DNA of 64,000 nt from Enterocloster clostridioformis (GCF_020297485.1 NZ_JAIWZC010000002.1:248001-312000); one strand, 5' to 3'. Shown: positions 1 through 9,358, numbered from the stretch's first letter. Numbers and translations: made by a program. Notes: generated by a model from the letters alone, not told the origin.

Positions 1-2
1 GC

Positions 3-161
3 ATTCTGACGGAACAGCAGATACAGGAATTGCTGAAATGCAGGATTGCCAAATACATGATTCCTTCCCGCATCATCTTCCTGGACGAGCTCCCTCTCAC
101 ACCCAATAACAAAGTAAACAAATCAGCCATACGGAAACTTTTCATGCAGCCAGAACATTAA
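3..161 (+). CDS. AMP-binding acyl-CoA synthetase, C-terminal end (partial)
   Basis: Only the last 52 codons are present; the gene enters from the left edge of the window. They read as the C-terminal lid of a class I adenylate-forming enzyme: a KYMIPSRI stretch followed by LPLTPNNKVNK, which fits the A10 motif whose lysine contacts the acyl-adenylate in acyl-CoA synthetases. The stop lies 15 bp before the CoA-transferase start, so the two genes are probably co-transcribed. Context suggests activation of an organic or fatty acid to its CoA thioester. The substrate cannot be told from this fragment, and an NRPS-type adenylation protein is the main alternative. Confidence 0.7.
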   Translation: MLTEQQIQELLKCRIAKYMIPSRIIFLDELPLTPNNKVNKSAIRKLFMQPEH

Positions 162-176
162 GGAGGTTACACAAAA

Positions 177-1760
177 ATGAGAAAACCAGTTTTTATCACC
201 GGCGAAGAAGCTGCCGCCATGATTGCCGACAACGCAACTGTGGCAACCATCGGCATGACCCTGGTGTCGGCGGCCGAAACCATTCTCAAGGCCATTGAAC
301 AGCGCTTTTTGGAAACAGGAAGCCCCAGAGGGCTGACTCTGGTCCATTCCTGCGGGCAGAGCGACCGGGACCGGGGAATCCAGCATTTTGCCCATGAGAC
401 CATGCTCTCCAGAATCATCGGAGGCCACTGGGGACTGCAGCCCAGGATGATGCAGCTGATTGCGGACAACAAGATTCTGGCCTACTGCATTCCCCAGGGC
501 CAATTTGCCCAGCTATACCGCAGCATGGCCGGAGGCGAGCCGGGAAAGATTACCAAGGTGGGCCTGGGGACCTTCATAGACCCCAGGATTGACGGCGGCA
601 AAATGAACGAAATCACCATGAGCGCCCCCGATATCAGCGAGGTGGTTACTATTGGCGGCGAAGAATATATGCGCTACAAACCCATTCCTCTGGATTACTG
701 CATCATCCGGGGAACCTATGTGGATGAATACGGCAATCTGACCACGGACGAGGAGGCCATGCATCTGGAAGTGTTCTCCGCCGTCATGGCATGCAAAAAA
801 TTCGGGGGCAAGGTGCTGGCCCAGGCAAAATATAAAGTCAAAGCCGGTTCCCTCCACTGCAAGCGCGTGATTGTGCCGGGCGTATTCATTGATGCGGTTG
901 TCATCTGCCCCAATCCCGAGGAGGATCACAGGCAGACCCACAGTTTCTATATGGACCCTGCCTACTGCGGGGATACCAAGGCGCCTGTATCATCCGATGA
1001 CGTCCTCCCCATCTCGCTGCGCAAGGTCATAGGGCGCAGGGCGCTGATGGAGCTGTCGCCTGACGATGTGCTGAATGTGGGAACCGGGATTCCCAATGAT
1101 GTAGTAGGCCCCATTATCACGGAGGAGGGCATGTCGGAGGATGTGACCATCACCGTGGAATCCGGTATCTATGGAGGCATTCCCATGGGCGGCATTGACT
1201 TTGGAATCGCCAAAAACCAGTTTGCCCTGGTCCGGCACGACGACCAGTTTGACTATTACAATGGACCCGGCGTGGATGTCACCTACATGGGCGCAGGCGA
1301 GGTGGACGCCCAGGGAAATGTCAACGCCACATGTTTAGGGCCGAAGCCCACGGGAGCAGGCGGCTTCATCGATATCACCACCAACGCCAAACATGTGGTC
1401 TTCTGTTCTTCCTTTACCGCTAAAGGGCTGGACTGCACCTTTGAGGGAGGAAGGCTTCATATCAACCAGGAGGGCTCCTTAATAAAATTTGTCAACCGGA
1501 TTAAACAGGTTTCCTACAACGGCAAAATTGCCAGAGAAAAGGGCCAGAAAATGCACTACGTAACAGAACGGGCCGTATTTGAGCTGCAGGCGGAAGGACT
1601 GACCCTGACCGAAATCGCCCCCGGAATTGATATCCAGACCCAGGTCCTGGACCTGATGGAATTCACTCCCCGAATCAGCCCTGATCTGAAGGAGATGGAC
1701 ATGGCTATTTTCATGGAGGGGGCTCCCTTTGGACTGAGAAAGTATATATTTTCTAATTAA
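177..1760 (+). CDS. Acyl-CoA:acetate/propionate CoA-transferase
   Basis: The 527-residue protein matches the usual size of the fused alpha-beta family I CoA-transferases (YdiF/propionate CoA-transferase type), which move CoA between short-chain acyl-CoAs and acids through a glutamyl-CoA intermediate. The catalytic glutamate is recognisable as E328 in VESGIYGG, followed by the glycine-rich IPMGGIDFG. An N-terminal alpha-like half and a C-terminal beta-like half are continuous with no break. The start is supported by AGGAGG about 10 bp upstream. It lies between a synthetase end and reductase and thiolase genes, which fits short-chain acyl-CoA interconversion. The exact substrate (acetate, propionate, butyrate, acetoacetate) is not resolved. 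A truncated paralogue lies near 39.4-39.9 kb. Confidence 0.9.
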   Translation: MRKPVFITGEEAAAMIADNATVATIGMTLVSAAETILKAIEQRFLETGSPRGLTLVHSCGQSDRDRGIQHFAHETMLSRIIGGHWGLQPRMMQLIADNKILAYCIPQGQFAQLYRSMAGGEPGKITKVGLGTFIDPRIDGGKMNEITMSAPDISEVVTIGGEEYMRYKPIPLDYCIIRGTYVDEYGNLTTDEEAMHLEVFSAVMACKKFGGKVLAQAKYKVKAGSLHCKRVIVPGVFIDAVVICPNPEEDHRQTHSFYMDPAYCGDTKAPVSSDDVLPISLRKVIGRRALMELSPDDVLNVGTGIPNDVVGPIITEEGMSEDVTITVESGIYGGIPMGGIDFGIAKNQFALVRHDDQFDYYNGPGVDVTYMGAGEVDAQGNVNATCLGPKPTGAGGFIDITTNAKHVVFCSSFTAKGLDCTFEGGRLHINQEGSLIKFVNRIKQVSYNGKIAREKGQKMHYVTERAVFELQAEGLTLTEIAPGIDIQTQVLDLMEFTPRISPDLKEMDMAIFMEGAPFGLRKYIFSN

Positions 1761-1769
1761 TACGCAACA

Positions 1770-1813
1770 GTTCAGGACGGCTTTTTCGGTCAAGAAGAGT
1801 CTCCGTCCTGAAC
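1770..1813. repeat. Inverted repeat in the intergenic gap
   Basis: Perfect 11-bp arms (GTTCAGGACGG and its complement) separated by 22 bp lie between the CoA-transferase stop and the reductase Shine-Dalgarno. No T-run follows, so it is a weak terminator candidate. It may be an mRNA processing or attenuation hairpin that tunes expression within the operon. Confidence 0.45.
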
Positions 1814-1851
1814 AGTTCCAATAACATATTCATATTAAAGGAGGATTTGTC

Positions 1852-2589
1852 ATGAGACTAGAAAACAAAACCGCAATTGTAACAGGTGCAGGCCGCGGTC
1901 TGGGAAAGGGAATTGCCTTAAAACTGGCGGCCGAAGGCGCCAAGGTCATCGCAGCAGACATGTCAATGGAAACAGCCTCTGCAACCGCTGATGAAATTAA
2001 CGCTTTAGGCAGCACAGCCAAGGCCTTTGCTGTCAATATAGCCAAGCAGGACGAGGTAAAGGCAATGATGGACTTTACCGTGGAGTCTTTCGGCACATTG
2101 GATGTCATTGTCAACAACGCCGGAATCAACCGTGACGCCATGCTGCACAAAATGACCGCGGAACAGTGGGATCAGGTCATCGCGGTCAACCTGACCGGCA
2201 CATTCTACTGTGTCCAGTATGCGGCTCAGATTATGAGGGAAAAGGGAAGCGGCGCCATCATCAACATCTCCTCCGCCAGCTGGCTGGGGAATATCGGACA
2301 GGCCAATTATGCCGCCTCCAAAGCCGGCGTAGTGGGCCTTACCAAGACAGCCTGCCGTGAGCTGGCAAGAAAGGGCGTCACCTGCAATGCCATCTGCCCC
2401 GGTTTTATCGACACGGACATGACCCGCGGCGTACCTGAAAAGGTATGGGATACCATGATAAGCAAGATACCTATGGGCAGAGCCGGCAGCCCTGGGGACG
2501 TAGCCAACATGGTTGCTTTCCTGGCTTCTGACGAGGCAGACTACATAACAGGCGAAGTAATCAACGTGGGCGGCGGCATGATTCTTTAA
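1852..2589 (+). CDS. SDR-family 3-oxoacyl/acetoacetyl-CoA reductase (FabG-like)
   Basis: A 245-residue classical short-chain dehydrogenase. It has the Rossmann dinucleotide motif TGAGRGLG near residues 12-19, NNAG near 88, the active-site pair Y153 and K157 in YAASK with an upstream serine in the NISSAS strand, and the C-terminal YITGEVINVGGGM typical of FabG/PhaB. It would reduce a 3-oxoacyl-ACP or -CoA with NAD(P)H. AAAGGAGG precedes the ATG. The neighbours are a CoA-transferase and a thiolase, so acetoacetyl-CoA reduction is more likely than housekeeping fatty-acid synthesis; that is inference from context. Confidence 0.88.
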   Translation: MRLENKTAIVTGAGRGLGKGIALKLAAEGAKVIAADMSMETASATADEINALGSTAKAFAVNIAKQDEVKAMMDFTVESFGTLDVIVNNAGINRDAMLHKMTAEQWDQVIAVNLTGTFYCVQYAAQIMREKGSGAIINISSASWLGNIGQANYAASKAGVVGLTKTACRELARKGVTCNAICPGFIDTDMTRGVPEKVWDTMISKIPMGRAGSPGDVANMVAFLASDEADYITGEVINVGGGMIL

Positions 2590-2617
2590 TCATATAAAAC
2601 AGTAGGAGGATACGGAT

Positions 2618-3805
2618 ATGGAAAATTTAAAAGAAGTAGTAATTGTCAGCGGAGTCCGGCTTCCCGTCGGCTCTTTCGGCGGAAGCCTCAAGGATATTTC
2701 CGCCATTGATATGGGCGCCATGGCTGTAAAAGAGGCAGTGAAGCGTGCCGGTATAGAGCCCTCTGATGTAGATGAGACCATCGTAGGCCAGGTGGGCCAG
2801 ATTGCGGAATGCGGTTTTGTGGCCAGGGCCGTCAGCCTGAAGGCCGGGCTTCCCGAATCAACATGCGCGTATTCCGTCAACCGTCAGTGCGGTTCGGGCC
2901 TTCAAGCCATTGCCGACGCAATGATGGAGATACAGACAGGATTTGCGGACGTGGTGGTTGCTGCGGGCACCGAGAACATTTCCCAGCTTCCCTACTACGT
3001 AAAGGACGCCCGCTGGGGCACCAGGATGGGACACAAGGTGTTTGAGGACGGCGTCATCGATATATTGACCTGGCCCTTAGGCCCCTACCACAATGGCGTG
3101 ACAGCTGAAAATGTAGCCGAGAAATACAATGTGACCCGCCAGGAGCAGGACCAGTATGCCCTGGAAAGCCACCTGAGGGCAGCGGCAGCCATCGAAGCCG
3201 GTAAATTCAAAGATGAAATTCTTCCGGTGGAATTAAAGGACAGAAAAGGAAACATTACTGTCTTTGACACTGACGAAGGCCCCAGGGCCAGCCAGACCAT
3301 AGAAAAGCTGGAGCGCTTAAAACCGTGCTTTGTAAAGGGCGGAACCGTAACCGCGGGTAATTCCTCCAGCTTGAATGACGGCGCTGCCGCAGTGGTTGTC
3401 ATGTCCAGGGAAAAGGCAAACGCCCTGGGCGTCAAGCCTCTCCTTACCATTAAAGGCTACACGGTCGCCGGCAACGACGGGGCCGTCATGGGATACGCTC
3501 CCAAGCTCTCCAGCGAAAAGCTGGCAGCCAAACTGGGATTGGACCTTAAGGCCATTGATATGTTTGAAATCAACGAGGCCTTTGCAAGCCAGGCCTTTGC
3601 CGTACGGCGCGACCTTGGTCTGGATCCCGATAAAGTAAATATTTACGGCGGAGGAATCTCCATCGGCCATCCCATCGGCGCAACCGGCGTTATCCTGGCT
3701 GTAAAGGTGCTTTATGAACTGCAGCGGACCGGCAAAAAGGATGCCATGGTAAGCATGTGCATTGGCGGCGGACAGGGAATCTCCATGTACTTTACCAAAG
3801 ACTGA
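2618..3805 (+). CDS. Acetyl-CoA C-acetyltransferase (thiolase)
   Basis: A 395-residue thiolase with all catalytic elements visible: nucleophile C91 in NRQCGSG, H351 in GHPIGATG and C381 in MCIGGGQG. It condenses two acetyl-CoA to acetoacetyl-CoA or runs in reverse. The SD is AGGAGG, 28 bp after the reductase stop, so it is the last gene of the acyl-CoA operon and is followed directly by a strong terminator. The length is standard. Biosynthetic thiolase (ThlA/AtoB type) is favoured over the long-chain degradative type by size and context, not by residue evidence. Confidence 0.93.
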   Translation: MENLKEVVIVSGVRLPVGSFGGSLKDISAIDMGAMAVKEAVKRAGIEPSDVDETIVGQVGQIAECGFVARAVSLKAGLPESTCAYSVNRQCGSGLQAIADAMMEIQTGFADVVVAAGTENISQLPYYVKDARWGTRMGHKVFEDGVIDILTWPLGPYHNGVTAENVAEKYNVTRQEQDQYALESHLRAAAAIEAGKFKDEILPVELKDRKGNITVFDTDEGPRASQTIEKLERLKPCFVKGGTVTAGNSSSLNDGAAAVVVMSREKANALGVKPLLTIKGYTVAGNDGAVMGYAPKLSSEKLAAKLGLDLKAIDMFEINEAFASQAFAVRRDLGLDPDKVNIYGGGISIGHPIGATGVILAVKVLYELQRTGKKDAMVSMCIGGGQGISMYFTKD

Positions 3806-3815
3806 TATAGGGATT

Positions 3816-3863
3816 AAAACCGGGGCTGAAATCCGTGATGGAGGATTTTGGCCCCGGTTTTCG
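3816..3863 (+). terminator. Rho-independent terminator after the thiolase gene
   Basis: An 11-bp perfect stem (AAAACCGGGGC with GCCCCGGTTTT), extended inside by AAATCC/GGATTT, ends in a short T-run. It closes the + strand acyl-CoA operon and, because the stem is flanked by A and T runs, may also stop the converging - strand ABC operon. Confidence 0.85.
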
Positions 3864-3921
3864 GTATGCGTATGCTTTGTTGTATTTCAGCATTCACATC
3901 TTACTATATCCAATTTTCAAA

Positions 3922-5022
3922 TCACCTGAATACCTGCAGATAATACCACGGCGGAAACAGCCCGCCCACCTGGTCCAGTCCCGGAAAGAACCTCCCTGCA
4001 TCCACAAAAACAGGGCAGAATACAAGGCTTCCAATGACCAGAAATGGTATGATGCAGCAGAGGACCTGCTGCCTGCGGCATACCAGGCGCAGAATCCAGG
4101 CCGCCCCTATGACAACGCAGCAGTAAACGGCCATAACCGCGGCCTCTCCTGGCAGGGATGTCATCACGCCTCCCGCCCACAAGGCCAGCAGGCCTGATAC
4201 GCCGGCCATGACAGCAGGAGCCGCCATGGAAGCCACACGGCAGGGTATCCTGTATCCGTATGAAAGCGGAAGGAACAATCCCCGCTCCTCATCACCGCAC
4301 ATGACTACAGCCCCATACAGACCGGTGACGAACACATAAACAGCCACCAGACCTCTGACGGGAAATACATCTGGCTGGCTGCCGGCAACGTCTCTGTCCT
4401 CTCCATCCCTGCCCTGGAACTGGTACTGAAACCGGAAGGTGGAACCGCTCTCCAGCCATTTTGCGTAAAGCTCCCTTGCCTGTGCGGCTGCTTTCTCCCT
4501 GGCTTCGCCGCCTGCCGTTCCCAGAGGGTCAAACAATTCATTTTCAGCCACATAATCCGCCAGCAATTCCCCATCGTATATCTCCATAAGAGCGGCAAAC
4601 ACGGTCTCCGTGGAAAGGGCCGCAGCCACGGTGGACGGCGCCGAATATACGCCAATGGAACGCTTATAGGATTTGGCATCCAGCTTCTCCTCCAGTCCGG
4701 CATATACCACATAACCGCATTCCGCCCGCCGGGATGCCACTTCTGCCTTTACCGCTTCCTCGCCGCGGCACAGATAGAAGCGGAACATTCCCGCGTCCTC
4801 TCCTCTCGGCCGGTTCACAAGGCTGTCCGCCAGGGCATTGCCCAGCGCGTTCTCCCCGCTCTCCTCCACACTGATGGCTATGTTCACGTCCCGGCTCCCC
4901 TTTTTCTGGGCCTGGCCTGCTGCCAGCACCCCCAGGGGCAGGAGCAGGAGGATAAACAGAAAGGACCATTTTCTCATATAACGCTTGCATGACAGAAAAA
5001 ACCACATAGCGGCCCGCTTCAT
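3922..5022 (-). CDS. ABC-2 type permease subunit
   Basis: A 366-residue membrane protein. It has an N-terminal basic segment plus a hydrophobic helix (about residues 18-36), a long extracytoplasmic region of about 180 residues, then a cluster of hydrophobic segments in the C-terminal half. This is the architecture of ABC-2 export permeases (DrrB/YhgE-like). Its ATG overlaps the stop of the upstream permease by 4 bp (ATGA), so the two are translationally coupled and probably form a heterodimer with the ATPase encoded at the head of the operon. The substrate is unknown. Confidence 0.7.
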   Translation of the reverse strand: MKRAAMWFFLSCKRYMRKWSFLFILLLLPLGVLAAGQAQKKGSRDVNIAISVEESGENALGNALADSLVNRPRGEDAGMFRFYLCRGEEAVKAEVASRRAECGYVVYAGLEEKLDAKSYKRSIGVYSAPSTVAAALSTETVFAALMEIYDGELLADYVAENELFDPLGTAGGEAREKAAAQARELYAKWLESGSTFRFQYQFQGRDGEDRDVAGSQPDVFPVRGLVAVYVFVTGLYGAVVMCGDEERGLFLPLSYGYRIPCRVASMAAPAVMAGVSGLLALWAGGVMTSLPGEAAVMAVYCCVVIGAAWILRLVCRRQQVLCCIIPFLVIGSLVFCPVFVDAGRFFPGLDQVGGLFPPWYYLQVFR

Positions 5023-6206
5023 TCCCTGACCACCTCCGCTCCCACGCTGAGCAGAAACCCTGCCAGGGCCAGGGCTGCCAGCTTCATGATTACTGCCAGG
5101 CTAAAGGACGACGTAACCACCAGCTTCATTCCCTCCATCAGCATATAGTTGGGCAGAAACGGCGCCGCGGCCCGGAAGGTGGCGGGCAGGAACACCAGGG
5201 GAAGAAATCCTCCCGACAGAAAGTGCATGGCAGTCACCGCCAGAAACAGCAGCATAACGCCTCCCATAAGGCTTCCGGCCGCCTGATAGATAAATACCAC
5301 CATGGACGCCGCCCCCAGGCAGACCATCAGCAGGGCAGCCAGTCCAGGCAGGTTTAATTCTATCAGTCCCGCAAAGGACGCTCCCAGGGCTGTACACAGG
5401 GCCACCGCCATAAACAGCATCCCCAGCCCCAACATCCTTGCCGCAATCAGCGTCCCTTTTCCCACTCCTATAAGGGCCAACTGACCCTTCATGGACGCGG
5501 AGCCTGAGGCAAGATAAGCTGACACCGGAATGGCGCTAAGCAGCAGGAACAGCACAGCGGTGCTGATGCCGTAAAAGTGAATCGTATCCACATCGCCGGT
5601 GGCGCTGACCCTTACATTCTTAAAGTAATCCATACGCGGCAGACTGTAACCCATGTAAATCCGGTTCAGGTCCGCCTCCAGGCCGCTCACCGAATCAGCC
5701 ATGCCATAAAGGTACAGCAGTTCGTCTCCCGCATAGATTCCCGCCTGGCCGGCTCCCAGAGTGGAGGCGCCCGCGTCGGTCAGTTCCTTGAAAATGCGGC
5801 TTTCCAGACCGGTTCCCCTGGGCAGCAGAATTTTCACCGGAGTATTGGTTCCGTTCATAATATCCTGCACAAAACCCTCCGGCACCTCCATCACCGCGTA
5901 TAGTTTCCCTGCATTCAGCTTATCCAGGCATTCCTCTTTATTCATATATTCAAAATCGCAGATGCTCTTGACGCTTTCCAGCGAACTGACCATGGCCAGC
6001 GCCTTTTTCGCCACCGCATCTCCTTCAGGAAGCACTACCCCTACGGTAATCCTCCCTGCCGATGTCTCCCCATACAGCATCCTGGCTGACAAAAGGGCAA
6101 TCGTACCCGCTAAAAGTAACAGCACGATTGCCCCTGCAAAGATGTGGGGAAGCTTTTTACATGCTCGTTTCAGCTCAAGCCTGAGATAAACCAGACGTGC
6201 AGACAT
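5019..6206 (-). CDS. ABC-2 type permease subunit
   Basis: A 395-residue membrane protein with the same plan as its downstream partner: a basic amino end, one hydrophobic helix near residues 20-42, a large external domain, and about five C-terminal hydrophobic segments. This fits ABC-2 transporter permeases. It is preceded by a purine-rich SD (GGAATGGGAAG) and follows the zinc-ribbon gene by 23 bp. Together with the 3922-5022 permease and the 8216-8890 ATPase it would form an exporter. Nothing in the sequence identifies the cargo. Confidence 0.72.
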   Translation of the reverse strand: MSARLVYLRLELKRACKKLPHIFAGAIVLLLLAGTIALLSARMLYGETSAGRITVGVVLPEGDAVAKKALAMVSSLESVKSICDFEYMNKEECLDKLNAGKLYAVMEVPEGFVQDIMNGTNTPVKILLPRGTGLESRIFKELTDAGASTLGAGQAGIYAGDELLYLYGMADSVSGLEADLNRIYMGYSLPRMDYFKNVRVSATGDVDTIHFYGISTAVLFLLLSAIPVSAYLASGSASMKGQLALIGVGKGTLIAARMLGLGMLFMAVALCTALGASFAGLIELNLPGLAALLMVCLGAASMVVFIYQAAGSLMGGVMLLFLAVTAMHFLSGGFLPLVFLPATFRAAAPFLPNYMLMEGMKLVVTSSFSLAVIMKLAALALAGFLLSVGAEVVRE

Positions 6207-6229
6207 ATCTTCCCATTCCTTTTATCTTA

Positions 6230-8137
6230 TTAGTACATGGATATTCCCAGCTGGCTGCATAATCCCATGACGCCAAACAGCATTTCCATCCCTACATTGG
6301 TCCATTCCTCTTCCGTGGCAGACAGCACATTCATGGTCTCGCCCTCTAAAGGACTGATTTCACCTTCCAGCGGCTGGTAGTAGTATTCACCGCTGAGAAC
6401 CACATTCACGGAATCATCCATAATGGATGTCTCCAGAGAATCTATGTTCACATGGACGGATTTGCCCTTTTCCAGCTGGTCCACTGCGCCTGTTGCGGAA
6501 ATCTTCACAAGCTGCGAACCATTTCCTCCCACTTCGCCTGACAGGTGGTAGCTTCCATCCTTGGAATCATACGTACTGGTATATGTAAAATTATAAGCCC
6601 CATCACCCGGAACAGACAGATCCAGTGAAAGGTCGCTGGTCAGTACGCTTTTATCGTAGGTTCCCTGCTTCACCATATCAATACTCACCGTATCCGTGGC
6701 ATCCTCCAGCGTGATGCTGGCCAGAGCATTCTGGGTCAGATAGGCTCCGCCCTGAAGCTGGCAGCTAAAGGTCACTGCACGGTATCCCTCTTCGGAAACA
6801 TCTGTATCATCCAAACGGAGATTGGTGGAGCCCTCCACTGCTGCCAGACGTCCCTTCTTATCCACATAAACCGTCATGTTTACATCGGTCAGCGCCTTGT
6901 CCAGATATTCTATCATCTGGTCCACCATATTCTTTGCCTCCTCGTAGGACTGCTGCTGCATCTCCTCTGCGGACATATTTCCGGTTCCCGACATGGTTCC
7001 GCCCATAAGCTCGCTCATCTTCACGGTGGTCTCCAGCTGACGCATAAAGTCTGCTTTCAGGGTCTCATCCTGAAGGAAGAAATCAGAGGACTGACGAATG
7101 AATTCAATCATGGAATCTTTGCTGACAGTCACATTGTATCCCTTGCAGCTCACCTGCGCGCCATCCATGGTGTAGGTTCCCTTATCTGCCTTTTCAACCG
7201 TCAGGGCAGCCTTGAAATTCTCCTGGGCCTTGCACCCTTCTTTATAACGGTTAATCAGCGCCTCCATGTCAAAGGGCTGTTTGCCTTCTGTCTGCACCTT
7301 TTCAGCCTCGTCCATCAGCTCCGTGAAATAAGCGGCCATGCCTTCCACATCCACGCCGTTCTGCTCCAGCAGAGGTCCCACGGTCGGGGAATTCTTAATA
7401 CGGTCTGCCAGCCCATCTCCCAGGTCCACGGTAAACACCTTGCCGGACAGCTCCGGAATCGCAAGCATCAGGGTGTCATCCCCATAATATGCGTTCAGAT
7501 TGGCAAGGTCCATTCCGCTGTAGATTACTCCCATATTGAAGAAGCTCCTGCCATTGGTCTTGTCGTCCTTTGCCTGGAAGCGCAGTCCGCTTCCCGCATA
7601 GGCATTGACCGTCTCATCCGAGCAGCTGTCCATCTTAAGTGTCAGACCGCCCTGGCTGTCTGCTGTCTTCACTGTCTCAGCAAAGTCCTTCAGTCCAAAC
7701 AGCTCCTCAGAGGGATAAACCTGTCCTTCCGGGAACACATTTTCAAAGGCTTCAATGACAACCTGCTTGGGGTCCTTTGTGGCCATCTTCACATAAGCCA
7801 GCGCCACAACGGCAATGACAGCGGCAATGGCGACAACGGCAGACAATACCTTGATAAACTTCTTATTTGGCTGGGGTTCTGCCGGCACGGTCACAGCTGT
7901 TGGAGCCGGCTCTTCCTCTTTTACGGTTTCCGCTTCGGCCGCCGGTTCTTCCTCTTTTACAGCCTCTGCCGCTGGTTCTTCCGCTTTTACAGCCTCTGCT
8001 TCGGCTGCCGGTTCTTCTTTTGCCGGGTCCGGACCGTTGTCTTCCGGTGTCTGATTGTCCTGTTCCATCGGAGCCCCGCACTGGGTGCAGAATTTCACAT
8101 CTGCTTCCTGCTCTGCTCCACACTTGGTACATTTCAT
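6230..8137 (-). CDS. Zinc-ribbon membrane-anchored protein of an ABC export operon
   Basis: The 635-residue protein starts with a zinc ribbon (CTKC at residues 3-6 and CTQC near 17-20). An acidic, Ala/Glu/Pro-rich repeat linker follows (repeated PAAEA and VKEEEPA units, about residues 37-88), then one transmembrane helix (about 95-117), leaving some 520 residues outside the membrane. The external part has no motif I recognise; it has a beta-rich, lipoprotein-like composition. The SD GGAGGAG is strong. It sits between the ATPase gene and two permease genes, so it may be a regulator, substrate sensor or accessory subunit of that transporter. The function is inferred from position only. Confidence 0.75.
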   Translation of the reverse strand: MKCTKCGAEQEADVKFCTQCGAPMEQDNQTPEDNGPDPAKEEPAAEAEAVKAEEPAAEAVKEEEPAAEAETVKEEEPAPTAVTVPAEPQPNKKFIKVLSAVVAIAAVIAVVALAYVKMATKDPKQVVIEAFENVFPEGQVYPSEELFGLKDFAETVKTADSQGGLTLKMDSCSDETVNAYAGSGLRFQAKDDKTNGRSFFNMGVIYSGMDLANLNAYYGDDTLMLAIPELSGKVFTVDLGDGLADRIKNSPTVGPLLEQNGVDVEGMAAYFTELMDEAEKVQTEGKQPFDMEALINRYKEGCKAQENFKAALTVEKADKGTYTMDGAQVSCKGYNVTVSKDSMIEFIRQSSDFFLQDETLKADFMRQLETTVKMSELMGGTMSGTGNMSAEEMQQQSYEEAKNMVDQMIEYLDKALTDVNMTVYVDKKGRLAAVEGSTNLRLDDTDVSEEGYRAVTFSCQLQGGAYLTQNALASITLEDATDTVSIDMVKQGTYDKSVLTSDLSLDLSVPGDGAYNFTYTSTYDSKDGSYHLSGEVGGNGSQLVKISATGAVDQLEKGKSVHVNIDSLETSIMDDSVNVVLSGEYYYQPLEGEISPLEGETMNVLSATEEEWTNVGMEMLFGVMGLCSQLGISMY

Positions 8138-8215
8138 ATTTCTCTCTCCTCCCTTGTAAAAGGATCTTCCCGCTGCCCTGTATGCTGCCGCAGCGGCTGC
8201 CCTTTCGTTTTGAAT

Positions 8216-8890
8216 CTATCGAAATTGGCTAATCAGCTCTTTTGCCGACAGGCCACAATCGATTCCGCTTAAAACTCCGCCTTTTAGTATGTACATCTTC
8301 GTACACAGGGCCAGCTCCGCCAGCTCATGGGATGTCAGTATGACAGCCCCGCCTGAAGCCATATATTCCCTGAGATAGTTCCGGATAACTTCCTTGCACT
8401 CCAAATCCAGGGCAGCCCCTGGCTCATCCATAATAAGGACAGGAGCATGATTGGACAAAGCACATGCTATGCCGAGCCGCTTCTTCATTCCGCCGGAAAG
8501 CTTTCCCACCGTCCGGTCCAGCATGCGGTCCACACCCAGCATGGAAGCCGCTCCGCCTTTCAAATCCGATTCCATCTGCTTCCTGCTTCCCCTGTACCAC
8601 AAAAGCAGGTTATCCCTTACAGTCAGTTCCTCCATAAGCGGATTCTCCTGAGGCACATAAGCCGCCTCCTCCGCGAATACCCGCGGATGGCCCGACGCTT
8701 CCCTGCCGTTGTATAGAATGATGCCCCGGTCCGCTTTCTGGGCGCCTGCCAGAATGGACAAAAGAGTAGTCTTGCCGCAGCCGTTATACCCCACGATGCC
8801 CACACATTCTCCCGGAGCCACCGTCAGGTCCACTCCCGCTAAAATATTCTGTCTGTGATAGGACTTGTAAATCCCTGATATCTCCAGCAT
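8216..8890 (-). CDS. ABC transporter ATP-binding protein
   Basis: A 224-residue ATPase with Walker A GYNGCGKTT, signature LSGGMKKR, Walker B VLIMDEP and an H-loop in LTSHE. The ATG at 8890 is chosen over a TTG 27 bp upstream because a GGGAG SD precedes it and the LEISGIYKSY beta strand begins there, as usual for the family. It is the first gene of the - strand operon that continues with the zinc-ribbon protein and two ABC-2 permeases, and it would energise that exporter. Confidence 0.9.
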   Translation of the reverse strand: MLEISGIYKSYHRQNILAGVDLTVAPGECVGIVGYNGCGKTTLLSILAGAQKADRGIILYNGREASGHPRVFAEEAAYVPQENPLMEELTVRDNLLLWYRGSRKQMESDLKGGAASMLGVDRMLDRTVGKLSGGMKKRLGIACALSNHAPVLIMDEPGAALDLECKEVIRNYLREYMASGGAVILTSHELAELALCTKMYILKGGVLSGIDCGLSAKELISQFR

Positions 8891-9029
8891 CGCCGCAACC
8901 GCTCCCGTAAAAAACAATATATGATACAGGACTCAGTGTACCATATATTGGGAAGGAATGCAAAACAATAATTATTAACGATTCCTTAATATTGTGGGAC
9001 TAAAAAGTACGGTTTTACGTTGTTTTTCA

Positions 9030-9340
9030 GCATATTTGTGACTTTACCGTGTCTAATAGGGCGGTATCAGAAAGTAGAAAATGGCATGAAATCAGGCAGG
9101 TCTGTTTACACGTCCCGATCCCGCCTGCATCATGTAACCGAATTAACGTTTAAGCGACATGTGATGTTGTCGGCCGCAGGGACCGCCGAGAGGCATTTTT
9201 CGTTACCAAGGAGATTTTTATAAACTCTGATGAATCGGAAATCTTCGATGAAATAAAACATTTATAGCCGCACTATCTCATTATATTGTAAAATATTATC
9301 TTGATTAACAAAAGGCGCCTTTACGGCGCCTTCTTTATAA
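9030..9340 (+). ncRNA. Candidate structured RNA ending in a terminator
   Basis: The 8891-9358 gap has no convincing gene. On the + strand it shows several short pairings (GCAGG/CCTGC near 9099-9131, a CGACA/TGTCG hairpin near 9154-9171, GGC/GCC pairs near 9171-9193). It ends with an 8-bp perfect stem AAGGCGCC/GGCGCCTT at 9312-9332 followed by a T-rich run. That is what an independent small RNA or an orphan leader would look like. I cannot match it to a named family, and the start is a guess. Confidence 0.3.
9312..9337 (+). terminator. Rho-independent terminator
   Basis: The stem AAGGCGCC/GGCGCCTT with a 5-nt loop is followed by TTCTTT. There is no upstream + strand gene, so it either ends the candidate RNA or, read on the other strand, ends the lipoprotein transcript from 9925. 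Confidence 0.6.
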
Positions 9341-9358
9341 CTGTCCTTCCTTCTTTAA

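Noticed and set aside
3835..4197. + strand 120-codon frame
   Set aside because: Antisense to the ABC-2 permease gene, begins inside the terminator and has no SD.
9020..9223. 67-codon + strand frame
   Set aside because: No SD, atypical composition, and it overlaps the stem-forming region better read as RNA.
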